64,000 nt of DNA, from the NCBI RefSeq assembly GCF_038002965.1, contig NZ_JBBOOE010000001.1:1159001-1223000 (forward strand). The letters are read 5' to 3'. Numbering within the stretch: the first letter of the stretch is position 1; each line of letters begins with the position of its first letter. Positions 54,163-61,945 of this stretch are shown here, in pieces. The DNA is from Robertmurraya sp. FSL R5-0851 (GTDB taxonomy: Bacteria > Bacillota > Bacilli > Bacillales > Cytobacillaceae). The notes beneath the pieces are model-generated. The model worked only from the letters and a program-made list of their open reading frames with translations, was not told where the DNA came from and ran no database searches. Both the position numbers and the translations under genes were made by a program.

Positions 54163-54531
54163 ATGTCGATTAACACACATGCCCATATCACTGCATGGGT
54201 TCTTGCACTAGTCCTATTTTTTGTAGCAACCTCATTACATAAGAGTGGAAAAGCAAAGGCAGCGAAAATCGTTCATATGATTTTGAGAGTTTTGTATATC
54301 CTTGTGTTTGCAACGGGTGGAATGCTCGTCCATACATTATTCTCGATGCAACCAGGTGAATATATAGCTAAAGTTTTAATTGGACTTTGGGTAATTGCAG
54401 CGATGGAGATGGTTCTAGTACGTACGGTTAAAGGAAAAGAAACAAAGTCACTTTGGATACAATTTTATATTGCGGTAGTTCTAGTCATCTTATTAGGACT
54501 TCGCTTACCACTTGGATTTCAATTATTTTAA
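54163..54531 (+). CDS. yisL: UPF0344 membrane protein YisL
   Basis: A 122-residue protein with four hydrophobic segments (HAHITAWVLALVLFFVATSLH at the start) matching YisL/UPF0344, function unknown. RBS GGGAGG. An extended -10 (TGGTATGAT, about 54125-54133) lies upstream. Confidence 0.88.
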   Translation: MSINTHAHITAWVLALVLFFVATSLHKSGKAKAAKIVHMILRVLYILVFATGGMLVHTLFSMQPGEYIAKVLIGLWVIAAMEMVLVRTVKGKETKSLWIQFYIAVVLVILLGLRLPLGFQLF

Positions 54532-54533
54532 AT

Positions 54534-54569
54534 AAAACCTGCTCCTTTAATCTCGGAGCAGGTTTTATT
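54534..54569. terminator. Bidirectional terminator between yisL and yisN
   Basis: AAAACCTGCTCC and GGAGCAGGTTTT arms with a 9-nt loop, between convergent genes. Confidence 0.9.
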
Positions 54570-55128
54570 ATAGAAATTTCTCAATCACTGTTCTCTTACC
54601 AGTGTTAAGTGTAAATTCAAAACGGTCAGTTTGCTTCTTATAATAACAGAAATGATGTTGAACATTACAAATATCTTCTTGATTATCAAAGATAATAAAA
54701 TTCACACCACTTTTTCTTTCTGCATCCTTTAAAAACGTTAGATGATTGTAGCAATAAATACAATCAAAGATTGAAAAGCCAAGAGAATTTAAATGGGAGA
54801 CAAACTGATAAAATGAATCATCGTTGATCTCTTCTAATAACCGTTCAAGGGAATACATTAAGTGTTTGCGGATTCTTACTACATCTTGATTTTTTAAATG
54901 AAGGGTTTCATTTCCAAATGTGACTTTCCCATCCTCAAATAAAATACCCTTTTTCCACCGATTGAACCGAAATACCTCAATTTCTTGGTGTAAAAAATCA
55001 TCCAAGATGGAGGCTTCATCTGTTTCCTCATCAAAAAAAATCCACTGGTTGTTTATATGTTCTACCGTTCCTTCAATAAATGCTCTCGTTTGAAACTCAA
55101 AAAGTTGTAGTCGTTGCTGTCTACTCAT
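54568..55128 (-). CDS. yisN: DUF2777 protein YisN, separated from its expression signals by a transposon
   Basis: A 186-residue cytoplasmic protein of the DUF2777/YisN family, function unknown (DSFYQFVSHLNSLGFSIFDCIYCYNHL in the C-terminal half). The coding frame is intact, but the transposon begins at the first base of its ATG. The element supplies a T that keeps the codon CAT on the + strand. Upstream of the ATG is now AT-rich element sequence with no ribosome binding site, while the original GGAGGTCTTATC is stranded at 58391-58402. Expression is probably lost or much reduced. Confidence 0.85.
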   Translation of the reverse strand: MSRQQRLQLFEFQTRAFIEGTVEHINNQWIFFDEETDEASILDDFLHQEIEVFRFNRWKKGILFEDGKVTFGNETLHLKNQDVVRIRKHLMYSLERLLEEINDDSFYQFVSHLNSLGFSIFDCIYCYNHLTFLKDAERKSGVNFIIFDNQEDICNVQHHFCYYKKQTDRFEFTLNTGKRTVIEKFL

Positions 55129-55149
55129 GTTTTTGACACTCTTAAATTA

Positions 55150-55198
55150 CCGAAAGTTGACGGTATTGCCTGTCCGGAAGTGGTCGAGTATAATGTCC
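55150..55198 (+). repeat. Left-end paired transposase-binding repeats
   Basis: L1 (55150-55175) begins CCGAAAGTTGACGG and ends TGTCC; L2 (55174-55198) begins CCGGAAGTGG and ends TGTCC. They overlap by two bases, head to tail. Confidence 0.75.
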
Positions 55199-55224
55199 AT
55201 GAATATATTCCGGAGAAAGGAAAA

Positions 55225-55273
55225 GACGACTCCCATAATGTATAACTGCGCCAACAGTTATACGGGAGACGTC
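55225..55273 (+). other. Long hairpin before the DUF6431 gene
   Basis: Outer arms GACGACTCCC/GGGAGACGTC and inner arms GTATAACTG/CAGTTATAC form a two-part stem. It lies 15 bp before the first codon of the element and could block read-through or initiation from outside, as in some IS elements. Confidence 0.7.
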
Positions 55274-55287
55274 CCACCAAAAAGTAT

Positions 55288-55846
55288 ATGGTTATTGTAT
55301 CAGATTATAAGCTGATTGAAAACAATCTAACTGGAGTTTTTCGTTAGAGGTGCGGGGAGGATTCCTTCTCCATGTTGTGGGAAAGACATGTTGGTAATAG
55401 GATCTAAGAATCGTAAATCTATTGATCATTCAGGGCAGAGTAAGACCTATAACATCCGAAGACTAAGGTGCACTTGTTGCTGTACGATACATCATGAACT
55501 GCCGGATATATTAATCCCTTATAAGCGCTATGAAGCTGAATGTATTGAAAGCGTTCTCTCGAATCCATCCGACCATACTGTTCCAGCCGATGATTCTACT
55601 CTTTCGAGATGGCATGGCTGGATTCATGAATTTGTGGATTATTGGTTGGGGTGTTTAACATCCATCATGATCAGAACCAATCAAGGAAACATCCCTCTGG
55701 ATTTCTCGTCCGAAAGTTCAGGGACTGCACTTCAAAGGATAGGGCGCTTGGCAGGAGATGCCAATGGATGGCTGACAAGAATTGTCCGGCCCATTGTAAA
55801 TATTAATTTTTGGATACATACCCGTTCTGCATTCATTGTCCAATAA
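55288..55846 (+). pseudogene. DUF6431 zinc-ribbon protein with a frameshift
   Basis: ATG 55288 begins MVIVSDYKLIENNLTGVF, then the frame stops (TAG 55345-55347). The next frame continues FVRGAGRIPSPCCGKDMLVIGSKNRK..LRCTCC..HHELPDILIPYKRY, so one extra T in the five-T run at 55337-55341 breaks the gene. The intact product would have a zinc ribbon (CCxxCxxC-like) and DUF6431 domain. It could be a dead gene or use slippage on the T run. Such genes accompany this transposase in other Bacillaceae as I recall. The downstream frame alone is open from 55388 (152 codons). Confidence 0.65.
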
Positions 55847-55890
55847 CCCCTGATTTACACTCATGATAGACACAGAGAGGAGAGTGTATC

Positions 55891-57246
55891 ATGAGGAATC
55901 ATAAGAAATCAGAAGAATTGGCAGTGCAGCGTTTTCAGCTGATATCCCCTTTATTGGCAGAAGGACTTGATGCTGGAAAATTAAAAGAGTTAAAAGAACA
56001 GATTGCGAAAGCCAATGGCCTTTCAGAAAGAACTATTAGGCGATATTTAGCTCAATTTCGTGAGGATGGATTTGGGGGATTGAAGCCACAAGGAAGAAAA
56101 GGTTCTCAAAAGTCAGAAGCTATCCCTCCTCATATATTGGAACAGGCTATTCTTCTTCGAAAAGAAGTGCCAAGCCGTAGTGTGGCACAGATTATCCAGA
56201 TTCTTGAATGGGAAGAATTAGCTGAACCAGGACAAATTAAAAGATCCACACTGCAGGAAAAGCTGACTGAAAAAGGATATAGTTCGCGACATATGCGCCT
56301 ATATTCTCAAACTGGAGTTGCCGCCCGACGATTTCAGAAACGGCATCGGAACCAACTTTGGCAATCAGATATCAAATATGGCCCATATTTACCTATTGGT
56401 CCAAATGGAATCAAGAAACAAGTATATCTTGTCGCTTTTATCGACGATGCCACAAGGTTAGTGGTTCATGCAGCCTTTTATCCTACTCTAGATTCAAGAA
56501 TCATTGAAGATGCATTCCGACAAGCAATCCAAAAATATGGTGTTCCGGAAGCAGTGTATTTTGATAATGGAAAGCAATATAGAACCAAGTGGATGTCACG
56601 CACATGTTCCAAAATTGGCACTCGTCTTACTTACACAAGGCCTTATTCTGCCGAATCAAAAGGAAAAATTGAAAGATTTAATAGAGTTATAGATTCATTT
56701 ATTAGTGAAGCTGTCATCGAAAAGCCCAATACTCTAGATCGACTGAATGAACTTTTTCAGGTGTGGTTGACAGAGTGTTATCAGAATAAGCCTCACTCTG
56801 CACTTGGGGAGAAAATTAGTCCGGAAACAGCTTTTCGTTCGGACAGGAAAGCAATTCGCTTTATCGATCCTGATACTTTAAGCAATGCCTTTCTTCATTG
56901 CGAAACAAGAAAAGTTGATAAGTCAGGATGCATCAGTTTCATGGATCACAAATATGAGGTGGGTTTAACATTTATTGGACGACAGGTTGATGTTGTCTAT
57001 GATCCTGCGAATATCGAGGAACTTACCATTGAGTTCGAGGGTTATACTCCTTGGAAAGCTAGAAAGCTTGTCATTGGGGAAAGAGCTGGAAAACGGCCTG
57101 AATTACCTGAGCACCTGAAGGTGCAGAGTGTTGACTCTTCAAGACTATTAAAGGCAGCTGAACGAAAGAATCAGGAACGTCAAATCGAACAAAAACCTGC
57201 CGTAACCTTCCGTGCTGTCTGGAAGGAGGATGATTCTCGTGTTTGA
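55891..57246 (+). CDS. DDE (rve) transposase of Mu/Tn7-TnsB/IS481 type
   Basis: A 451-residue transposase. Helix-turn-helix domains occupy about 1-140 (NGLSERTIRRYLAQFREDGFGGL), then the rve core has D in WQSDIKYGP, D in AVYFDNGKQY and E in KGKIERFNR. A C-terminal beta-barrel region follows (VDKSGCISFMDHKYEVGL), the Mu-type C-terminal domain. RBS GAGAGGAGAG. It overlaps the ATPase gene, so the two are co-translated. All catalytic residues are present. Confidence 0.9.
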   Translation: MRNHKKSEELAVQRFQLISPLLAEGLDAGKLKELKEQIAKANGLSERTIRRYLAQFREDGFGGLKPQGRKGSQKSEAIPPHILEQAILLRKEVPSRSVAQIIQILEWEELAEPGQIKRSTLQEKLTEKGYSSRHMRLYSQTGVAARRFQKRHRNQLWQSDIKYGPYLPIGPNGIKKQVYLVAFIDDATRLVVHAAFYPTLDSRIIEDAFRQAIQKYGVPEAVYFDNGKQYRTKWMSRTCSKIGTRLTYTRPYSAESKGKIERFNRVIDSFISEAVIEKPNTLDRLNELFQVWLTECYQNKPHSALGEKISPETAFRSDRKAIRFIDPDTLSNAFLHCETRKVDKSGCISFMDHKYEVGLTFIGRQVDVVYDPANIEELTIEFEGYTPWKARKLVIGERAGKRPELPEHLKVQSVDSSRLLKAAERKNQERQIEQKPAVTFRAVWKEDDSRV

Positions 57247-58039
57247 AACCTTTTATGAAATGGACAATACACCTTTTACCAGAGATCTACCAACAGACCA
57301 ACTTTATGATTCTTCCATGATGCAAGAAATCCTTGGAAGGCTAAAATATGCAGCCGATAGACAGCTTTTTGCGGTCCTAAGTGGAGATAGTGGTACAGGA
57401 AAGACTACGACAATCCGTAAGTTTGTGAATAGATTAGATAAAGGAAAATTTCATGTCCTTTATCTATCAGATTCAAAATTAACCCCGCGCCATTTTTATA
57501 AAGGGCTATTGGAACAACTAGGCTCTGAAGCGAAGTTTTATCGAGGAGATGCGAAACGGCAGCTTCACCGAGAGATAGAATTGATGAAAGGTATACGAGG
57601 ACTCCAGCCAGTTGTAGTAGTGGATGAAGCTCACCTTCTGGACCGGGAAATGCTTGAAGAAGTTCGTTTTCTATTAAACTTCAAAATGGATTCGCAAAGT
57701 CCGATGGCGCTTATTCTCGTCGGTCAAAGCGAGCTATGGGATCGACTTCGACTGCAATCATATGCAGCCATACGCCAAAGAATCGATATCCAATTCCAGC
57801 TAGGCCATCTCGATCGTGCTCAAGTTGAAGAATATGTATCTAGGCATCTTCGTTATGCCGGAGTTGATCAACCTATCTTTTCTGATGGGGCGCTTGATGA
57901 AATTCATCAGTTCTCTGGTGGTGCCGCAAGGCTCATTAATAAACTTTGTACACATAGTCTTTTATATGGCTCACAAAATGGTCGAAGAATCATTGATGAT
58001 CATATGATTAAGCAAGTTATCCAGGGGGAACTTTCATGA
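57239..58039 (+). CDS. ExeA/TniB-like AAA+ ATPase
   Basis: A 266-residue ATPase with FYEMDNTPFTRDLP (the ExeA family start), Walker A SGDSGTGKTTT, Walker B PVVVVDEAHLLD and sensor-1 LILVGQSE. In Tn5053/Tn7/Mu systems such ATPases select the target and activate the transposase. GTG at 57239 has GGAAGGAGG at 9 nt; an ATG at 57230 is too close. It overlaps the transposase gene by 8 bp and DUF5348 by 4 bp. Confidence 0.88.
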   Translation: MFETFYEMDNTPFTRDLPTDQLYDSSMMQEILGRLKYAADRQLFAVLSGDSGTGKTTTIRKFVNRLDKGKFHVLYLSDSKLTPRHFYKGLLEQLGSEAKFYRGDAKRQLHREIELMKGIRGLQPVVVVDEAHLLDREMLEEVRFLLNFKMDSQSPMALILVGQSELWDRLRLQSYAAIRQRIDIQFQLGHLDRAQVEEYVSRHLRYAGVDQPIFSDGALDEIHQFSGGAARLINKLCTHSLLYGSQNGRRIIDDHMIKQVIQGELS

Positions 58040-58272
58040 AAAGCCGCTGGAAAGAAATGAACTACAACGCTGAGTTGGATTGTTGGGTTGTGTTTTGGGG
58101 AGATAATACAGGTTATAAAATGCGTTGCGGTGAATGGTTTGATCTCCATCTAGGAAATGGAAAGATTCTATCTTGCCGTTTGGAACTGGGTAGAGACTGG
58201 TACATCATTACTGGCAGAAATGAGATTAGGTTCTACCTTAAGAATAATGAAACGTATCACGTTGATTTGTAA
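58036..58272 (+). CDS. DUF5348 protein
   Basis: A 78-residue, probably beta-rich protein (GDNTGYKMRCGEWFDLHLGNGKILSCRLELGRDWYI) of the DUF5348 family. It overlaps the ATPase stop (ATGA) and ends the element's operon. Role unknown, perhaps DNA binding or target choice. Confidence 0.8.
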   Translation: MKSRWKEMNYNAELDCWVVFWGDNTGYKMRCGEWFDLHLGNGKILSCRLELGRDWYIITGRNEIRFYLKNNETYHVDL

Positions 58273-58279
58273 GATTCTA

Positions 58280-58312
58280 GGGGAAGCATAAAGGTGCTTC
58301 CCCTTCATTTTG
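58280..58312 (+). terminator. Terminator of the transposon operon
   Basis: GGGGAAGCA and TGCTTCCCC arms (58280-58288, 58295-58303), followed by TTCATTTT. Confidence 0.8.
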
Positions 58313-58360
58313 GACAGTGAATCCGTCAGTGTTGGGACAATTAGTAACGTCAATTTCGGG
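58312..58360 (-). repeat. Right-end paired transposase-binding repeats
   Basis: R2 (58312-58336) and R1 (58335-58360), inverted relative to the left end. Read on the minus strand R1 begins CCCGAAATTGACG and both end TGTCC. A partial third TATGTCCC lies nearer the tip. Confidence 0.75.
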
Positions 58361-58390
58361 ACATAATAAAACGCCATTAACACTACTCAT

Positions 58391-58402
58391 GATAAGACCT
58401 CC
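58391..58402 (-). promoter_or_regulatory. Orphaned ribosome binding site of yisN
   Basis: On the minus strand GGAGGTCTTATC was directly before the yisN ATG prior to insertion. It is now 3.26 kb away. The original divergent yisN/asnO promoter region is 58403-58586. Confidence 0.8.
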
Positions 58403-58586
58403 GTTAAAGGCTAAAGGTTATAGAAGTTTTTTAGATCTATCTTCATTCTTTTTAGACATCTTGTATATTTTTTAAACGCCCGCACATAAAAATTGGACAA
58501 TTAACCATTTTTCGCGCCCAGCATAGTATGGGTATATGTTCGGACTAACCAAACAAACGCACTACTCTTGAAAGGATGAATAAAAT

Positions 58587-60440
58587 ATGTGTGGCATAAC
58601 AGGCTGGATTGACTTCCAAAGAGATATGAGAAAAGAACGTGGCTCTATAACGAAAATGGCTGAAACCTTGGCAAAGCGCGGTCCAGATGATACAAATGTA
58701 TGGACGGATATTCATGTAGGATTCGGACATAAACGTTTAATCGTTGTTGACCCTGAGGGCGGAAAGCAACCAATGTCTAAATCAAAAAATAATCACAAAT
58801 ATACGATTTGTTATAATGGTGAACTATATAATACCGAAGATATTCGAAAAGAACTGCTATTAAAAGGATATTCCTTTAGCGGTCATTCTGATACAGAAGT
58901 TCTATTAACTGCATATATCGAATGGGAAGAAAATTGTGTAGAACATCTAAATGGTATCTTTGCTTTCGCCATTTGGGATGAAAGAAAGGAACAGCTCTTT
59001 ATAGGACGGGATCGACTTGGCGTTAAGCCGCTTTTTTATTTATCAACAGAAAAAGGAATGATGTTTGGGTCTGAATTGAAAGCGATTCTTGCTCATCCAG
59101 AAGTAAAGACAGAAATTGACCGAGAAGGGTTAGCGGAAGTCTTTGCTTTAGGTCCATCAAGATCACCTGGAAATGGGGTATTTAAAGGGATATCAGAGCT
59201 AAGACCAGCTCATGCACTTACTCTATCCAAAAGCAAAGGACTAAAAATTTGGCGATACTGGAATGTAAAAAGTGAAAAACATACAGACAGCTTGAATGAT
59301 ACTGTTGATAAGGTTCGCTTCCTCTTTACGGATGCGGTTAAACGGCAACTGGTTTCAGATGTTCCTCTCTGTACATTTTTATCCGGCGGAGTAGATTCTA
59401 GTGCCATTACAGCCATTGCTGCGATGGAATATCAAAAAGAGGGAAAAGGGAGCCTTCATACGTATTCTATAGATTATGAAGACAATGACCAATTCTTTAA
59501 GGCAAATGAATTTCAGCCGAACTCAGATGGAATTTATATACAAAAGATGTCTGATGAATTTCAGACTACTCATCACAATAGTATTATTTCTCAAGAGCTT
59601 CTTGCTGAACATTTAATTGAAGCCGTTCATGTGAGAGACCTACCAGGTATGGCTGATGTAGATTCATCTCTTCTATGGTTCTGCCGTGAAATAAAAAAAG
59701 ATTTTGTTGTTAGTTTATCTGGGGAATGTGCAGATGAGATTTTTGGCGGATATCCTTGGTTCCGACGTGAAGCTGATTTAACGCGTGAAGGTTTTCCATG
59801 GATGAGATCGATTGAAGAAAGACAGGGTTTGCTCCGATCAGAATGGAGAGAAAAGTTACAGCTTAAGGACTATATGCTTCAACAGTACAATAAGACGGTT
59901 CAAGAGACTCCTGTTTTAGAAGGGGAGACGAGGGAAGAAGCAAAAAGACGAGAGTTGTTCTATTTGAATATGGTTTGGTTTATGACCACTTTGCTTGATC
60001 GCAAGGACCGAATGAGTATGGGAGCAAGTCTTGAAGTAAGGGTTCCTTTTGCAGATCATCGACTTGTTGAATATGTCTGGAATATTCCTTGGGAGATGAA
60101 AAATTATCAGAACCGTGAAAAAGGATTGCTACGAAAAGCATTAGAGGGAATTCTCCCTGATGAGGTATTGTATCGAAAGAAAAGTCCATATCCGAAAACA
60201 CATAATCCGAAGTATACAAAAGCAGTACAGCAGATGCTTGCAGAGATTATGACGGATAAAGGATCGGTTCTTTATGAATTCTTTGATGAAGCAAAACTTA
60301 AGGAAATAATCACTACTGAAGGAGCAGCCTTTAAAGAACCGTGGTTTGGCCAATTAATGACTGGACCGCAACTTCTTGCTCATCTTGCCCAAATTCATAT
60401 CTGGTTTAAAGATTACAATATTAATATTGTTGAATCGTAA
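58587..60440 (+). CDS. asnO: Asparagine synthetase AsnO (glutamine-hydrolysing)
   Basis: This 617-residue enzyme starts MCGITGWIDF with Cys2 as the glutaminase nucleophile. The N-terminal Ntn glutaminase domain (1-210; NGEIYN-like YNGELYN, SGHSDTEVLL) precedes the ATP-dependent synthetase (PPi loop FLSGGVDSSA; SGECADEIFGGYPWF). Length and position next to yisN match B. subtilis AsnO, which is needed during sporulation. CATAGTAT (about 58522-58529) upstream may be the -10 of a mother-cell promoter but its -35 is unclear. RBS AAAGGATG. Confidence 0.94.
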   Translation: MCGITGWIDFQRDMRKERGSITKMAETLAKRGPDDTNVWTDIHVGFGHKRLIVVDPEGGKQPMSKSKNNHKYTICYNGELYNTEDIRKELLLKGYSFSGHSDTEVLLTAYIEWEENCVEHLNGIFAFAIWDERKEQLFIGRDRLGVKPLFYLSTEKGMMFGSELKAILAHPEVKTEIDREGLAEVFALGPSRSPGNGVFKGISELRPAHALTLSKSKGLKIWRYWNVKSEKHTDSLNDTVDKVRFLFTDAVKRQLVSDVPLCTFLSGGVDSSAITAIAAMEYQKEGKGSLHTYSIDYEDNDQFFKANEFQPNSDGIYIQKMSDEFQTTHHNSIISQELLAEHLIEAVHVRDLPGMADVDSSLLWFCREIKKDFVVSLSGECADEIFGGYPWFRREADLTREGFPWMRSIEERQGLLRSEWREKLQLKDYMLQQYNKTVQETPVLEGETREEAKRRELFYLNMVWFMTTLLDRKDRMSMGASLEVRVPFADHRLVEYVWNIPWEMKNYQNREKGLLRKALEGILPDEVLYRKKSPYPKTHNPKYTKAVQQMLAEIMTDKGSVLYEFFDEAKLKEIITTEGAAFKEPWFGQLMTGPQLLAHLAQIHIWFKDYNINIVES

Positions 60441-60446
60441 GTAAGA

Positions 60447-60479
60447 AAAGAAGCCTATACACTAGTGTAGGCTTCTTTA
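60447..60479. terminator. Bidirectional terminator between asnO and yisQ
   Basis: A 12-13-bp stem (GAAGCCTATACA with TGTAGGCTTC, one mismatch) around CTAG, A/T-rich on both sides. Confidence 0.88.
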
Positions 60480-60490
60480 TGTTAAACTAT

Positions 60491-61846
60491 TTAAACGGCT
60501 TTCTCTTCTATAAAGGAATGGCGAACCCAAACCTTTGAACGCCATCGCCAAAGCATGAGTAACCCTCTAAGCCATTCATCAGCTATGAAAGCAATCCAAA
60601 TGCCAACGAGTCCAAGCCCAAAGGTGATTCCTAGCAAATAAGATAAGGTGACAGCCACCCCCCACATAGAAAGAATTCCCATATATACTGGGAATTTCAC
60701 ATCACCCGTTGCTCTTAAAGAATTGATAATGACTAAGTTAAAGGAGCGGCCTGGTTCTAAGATAATTGTTAACAGAATCAACGTACTACCCAGTGCAATG
60801 ATGTCCTCATTGCTTGTAAATAACTTCATTAAATCTTTTGCAAAGAACGAGAAGAGTATCGCTGCGCTTAAGGAAATGATAATAGCTAATCGAAGACTTT
60901 TTAAGCATCGATGATAGGCATCCTCATACTTCTTTGCACCAATCAAATACCCTATTAAGATTTGAGTACCTTGACTTATAGCTATGCTAAAAAGGAAAAT
61001 AAACATCATAAGATTTTGAGCGTATACTTTGGACGTGAGTGCTTCTGTACCTAGTGTGGCAATGAAGAATGTAATGACCATCTGAGAAGCATTATAGGAA
61101 AGCTGCTCACCGGCGGAAGGAATTCCAATTTTAAGCAAGTTTCTAACATGCACCTTTGGAAAACGGAACAGCAGGTGAAACGGCAACTCAACAGGGATTC
61201 TTTTAATCATCACGATGATCGCTATTGCCAAACCTATGAATCTACTAACAGTAGTTGAAATAGCTACACCTTCCACACCGAGAACCGGAAAACCAAAAGG
61301 ACCAAATATGAATAAGTAATTACCAATCACATTAATAATATTCATGCCAATTGTGATGTACATAACATCTTTCGTAAAACCATAACTACGGATGACTGCA
61401 CCAATCGTCATAATAAATGCTTGAACAAAAGAAAATCCTCCGACAATTAATAGGTAGGAGTTTGCTTCATCCAATAGTTCGGGAGGTAAATCCATCATTA
61501 ATAAAATAGGTTTACTAAATAGAAAAATTCCTATACTTAGAAGAATACCAAAAACAAGATTTGCTCCAAGAGAAACGATTGAAATTTCTGCAGCTGCATG
61601 CTCCTGTTTCGCTCCTAAATTCTGTGTCACCAATATTGCTGTCCCTGTTGCAACAAAACCAAACATAACGATAATTAGAGAAAGGACTTGGTTCGATACG
61701 CCAACAGCGGCAACGGACTCATCAGAGTATTGAGAGAGCATTAATGTATCTGCATTCCCCATAAGCATATACAATAAAATTTCAATAAAGATGGGCCATG
61801 TTAAAGCAACAAGGGTCATCTTTTGTTTTTTGCTTTTCGTGCTCAT
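60491..61846 (-). CDS. yisQ: MATE-family efflux transporter YisQ
   Basis: A 451-residue protein with twelve hydrophobic segments and two MATE domains (LTWPIFIEILLYMLMGNADTLMLSQY at the start, GIPSAGEQLSYNASQMVITFF beginning the second half). Exports drugs or metabolites using Na+ or H+. ATG at 61846 follows TAGGGGG; a longer frame to 61867 is in frame but lacks a site. B. subtilis yisQ also lies near asnO. Substrate unknown. Confidence 0.87.
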   Translation of the reverse strand: MSTKSKKQKMTLVALTWPIFIEILLYMLMGNADTLMLSQYSDESVAAVGVSNQVLSLIIVMFGFVATGTAILVTQNLGAKQEHAAAEISIVSLGANLVFGILLSIGIFLFSKPILLMMDLPPELLDEANSYLLIVGGFSFVQAFIMTIGAVIRSYGFTKDVMYITIGMNIINVIGNYLFIFGPFGFPVLGVEGVAISTTVSRFIGLAIAIIVMIKRIPVELPFHLLFRFPKVHVRNLLKIGIPSAGEQLSYNASQMVITFFIATLGTEALTSKVYAQNLMMFIFLFSIAISQGTQILIGYLIGAKKYEDAYHRCLKSLRLAIIISLSAAILFSFFAKDLMKLFTSNEDIIALGSTLILLTIILEPGRSFNLVIINSLRATGDVKFPVYMGILSMWGVAVTLSYLLGITFGLGLVGIWIAFIADEWLRGLLMLWRWRSKVWVRHSFIEEKAV

Positions 61847-61945
61847 GACTATTTGACCCCCTAACATAATAAAACGAAATAGTCTTAAGCAGAATGCTTA
61901 AGACTATTTAGTAAACAATTCATTTTAACAGAATGAAGTACTAAT

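Larger units (their letters stand above)
55128..58382 (+). mobile_element. Four-gene Mu/Tn7-like transposon with 7-bp target duplication
   Basis: The element is 3255 bp, starting TGTTTTTGACA and ending in ...TTAACA (TG..CA ends). CTACTCA flanks it at 55121-55127 and 58383-58389. Joining the flanks rebuilds a normal yisN leader. Each end has two abutting 25-26-bp repeats in inverted orientation. Cargo: a frameshifted zinc-ribbon DUF6431 gene, an rve/DDE transposase, an ExeA/TniB-like ATPase and a DUF5348 gene. The transposase-plus-ATPase design is that of Mu, Tn7 and Tn5053; the transposase itself may be filed as IS481-like. Confidence 0.93.

Noticed and set aside
58403..58586. T-box or other riboswitch upstream of asnO
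   Set aside because: No specifier loop, T-box sequence or terminator/antiterminator pair can be seen; only a possible sporulation-type -10.
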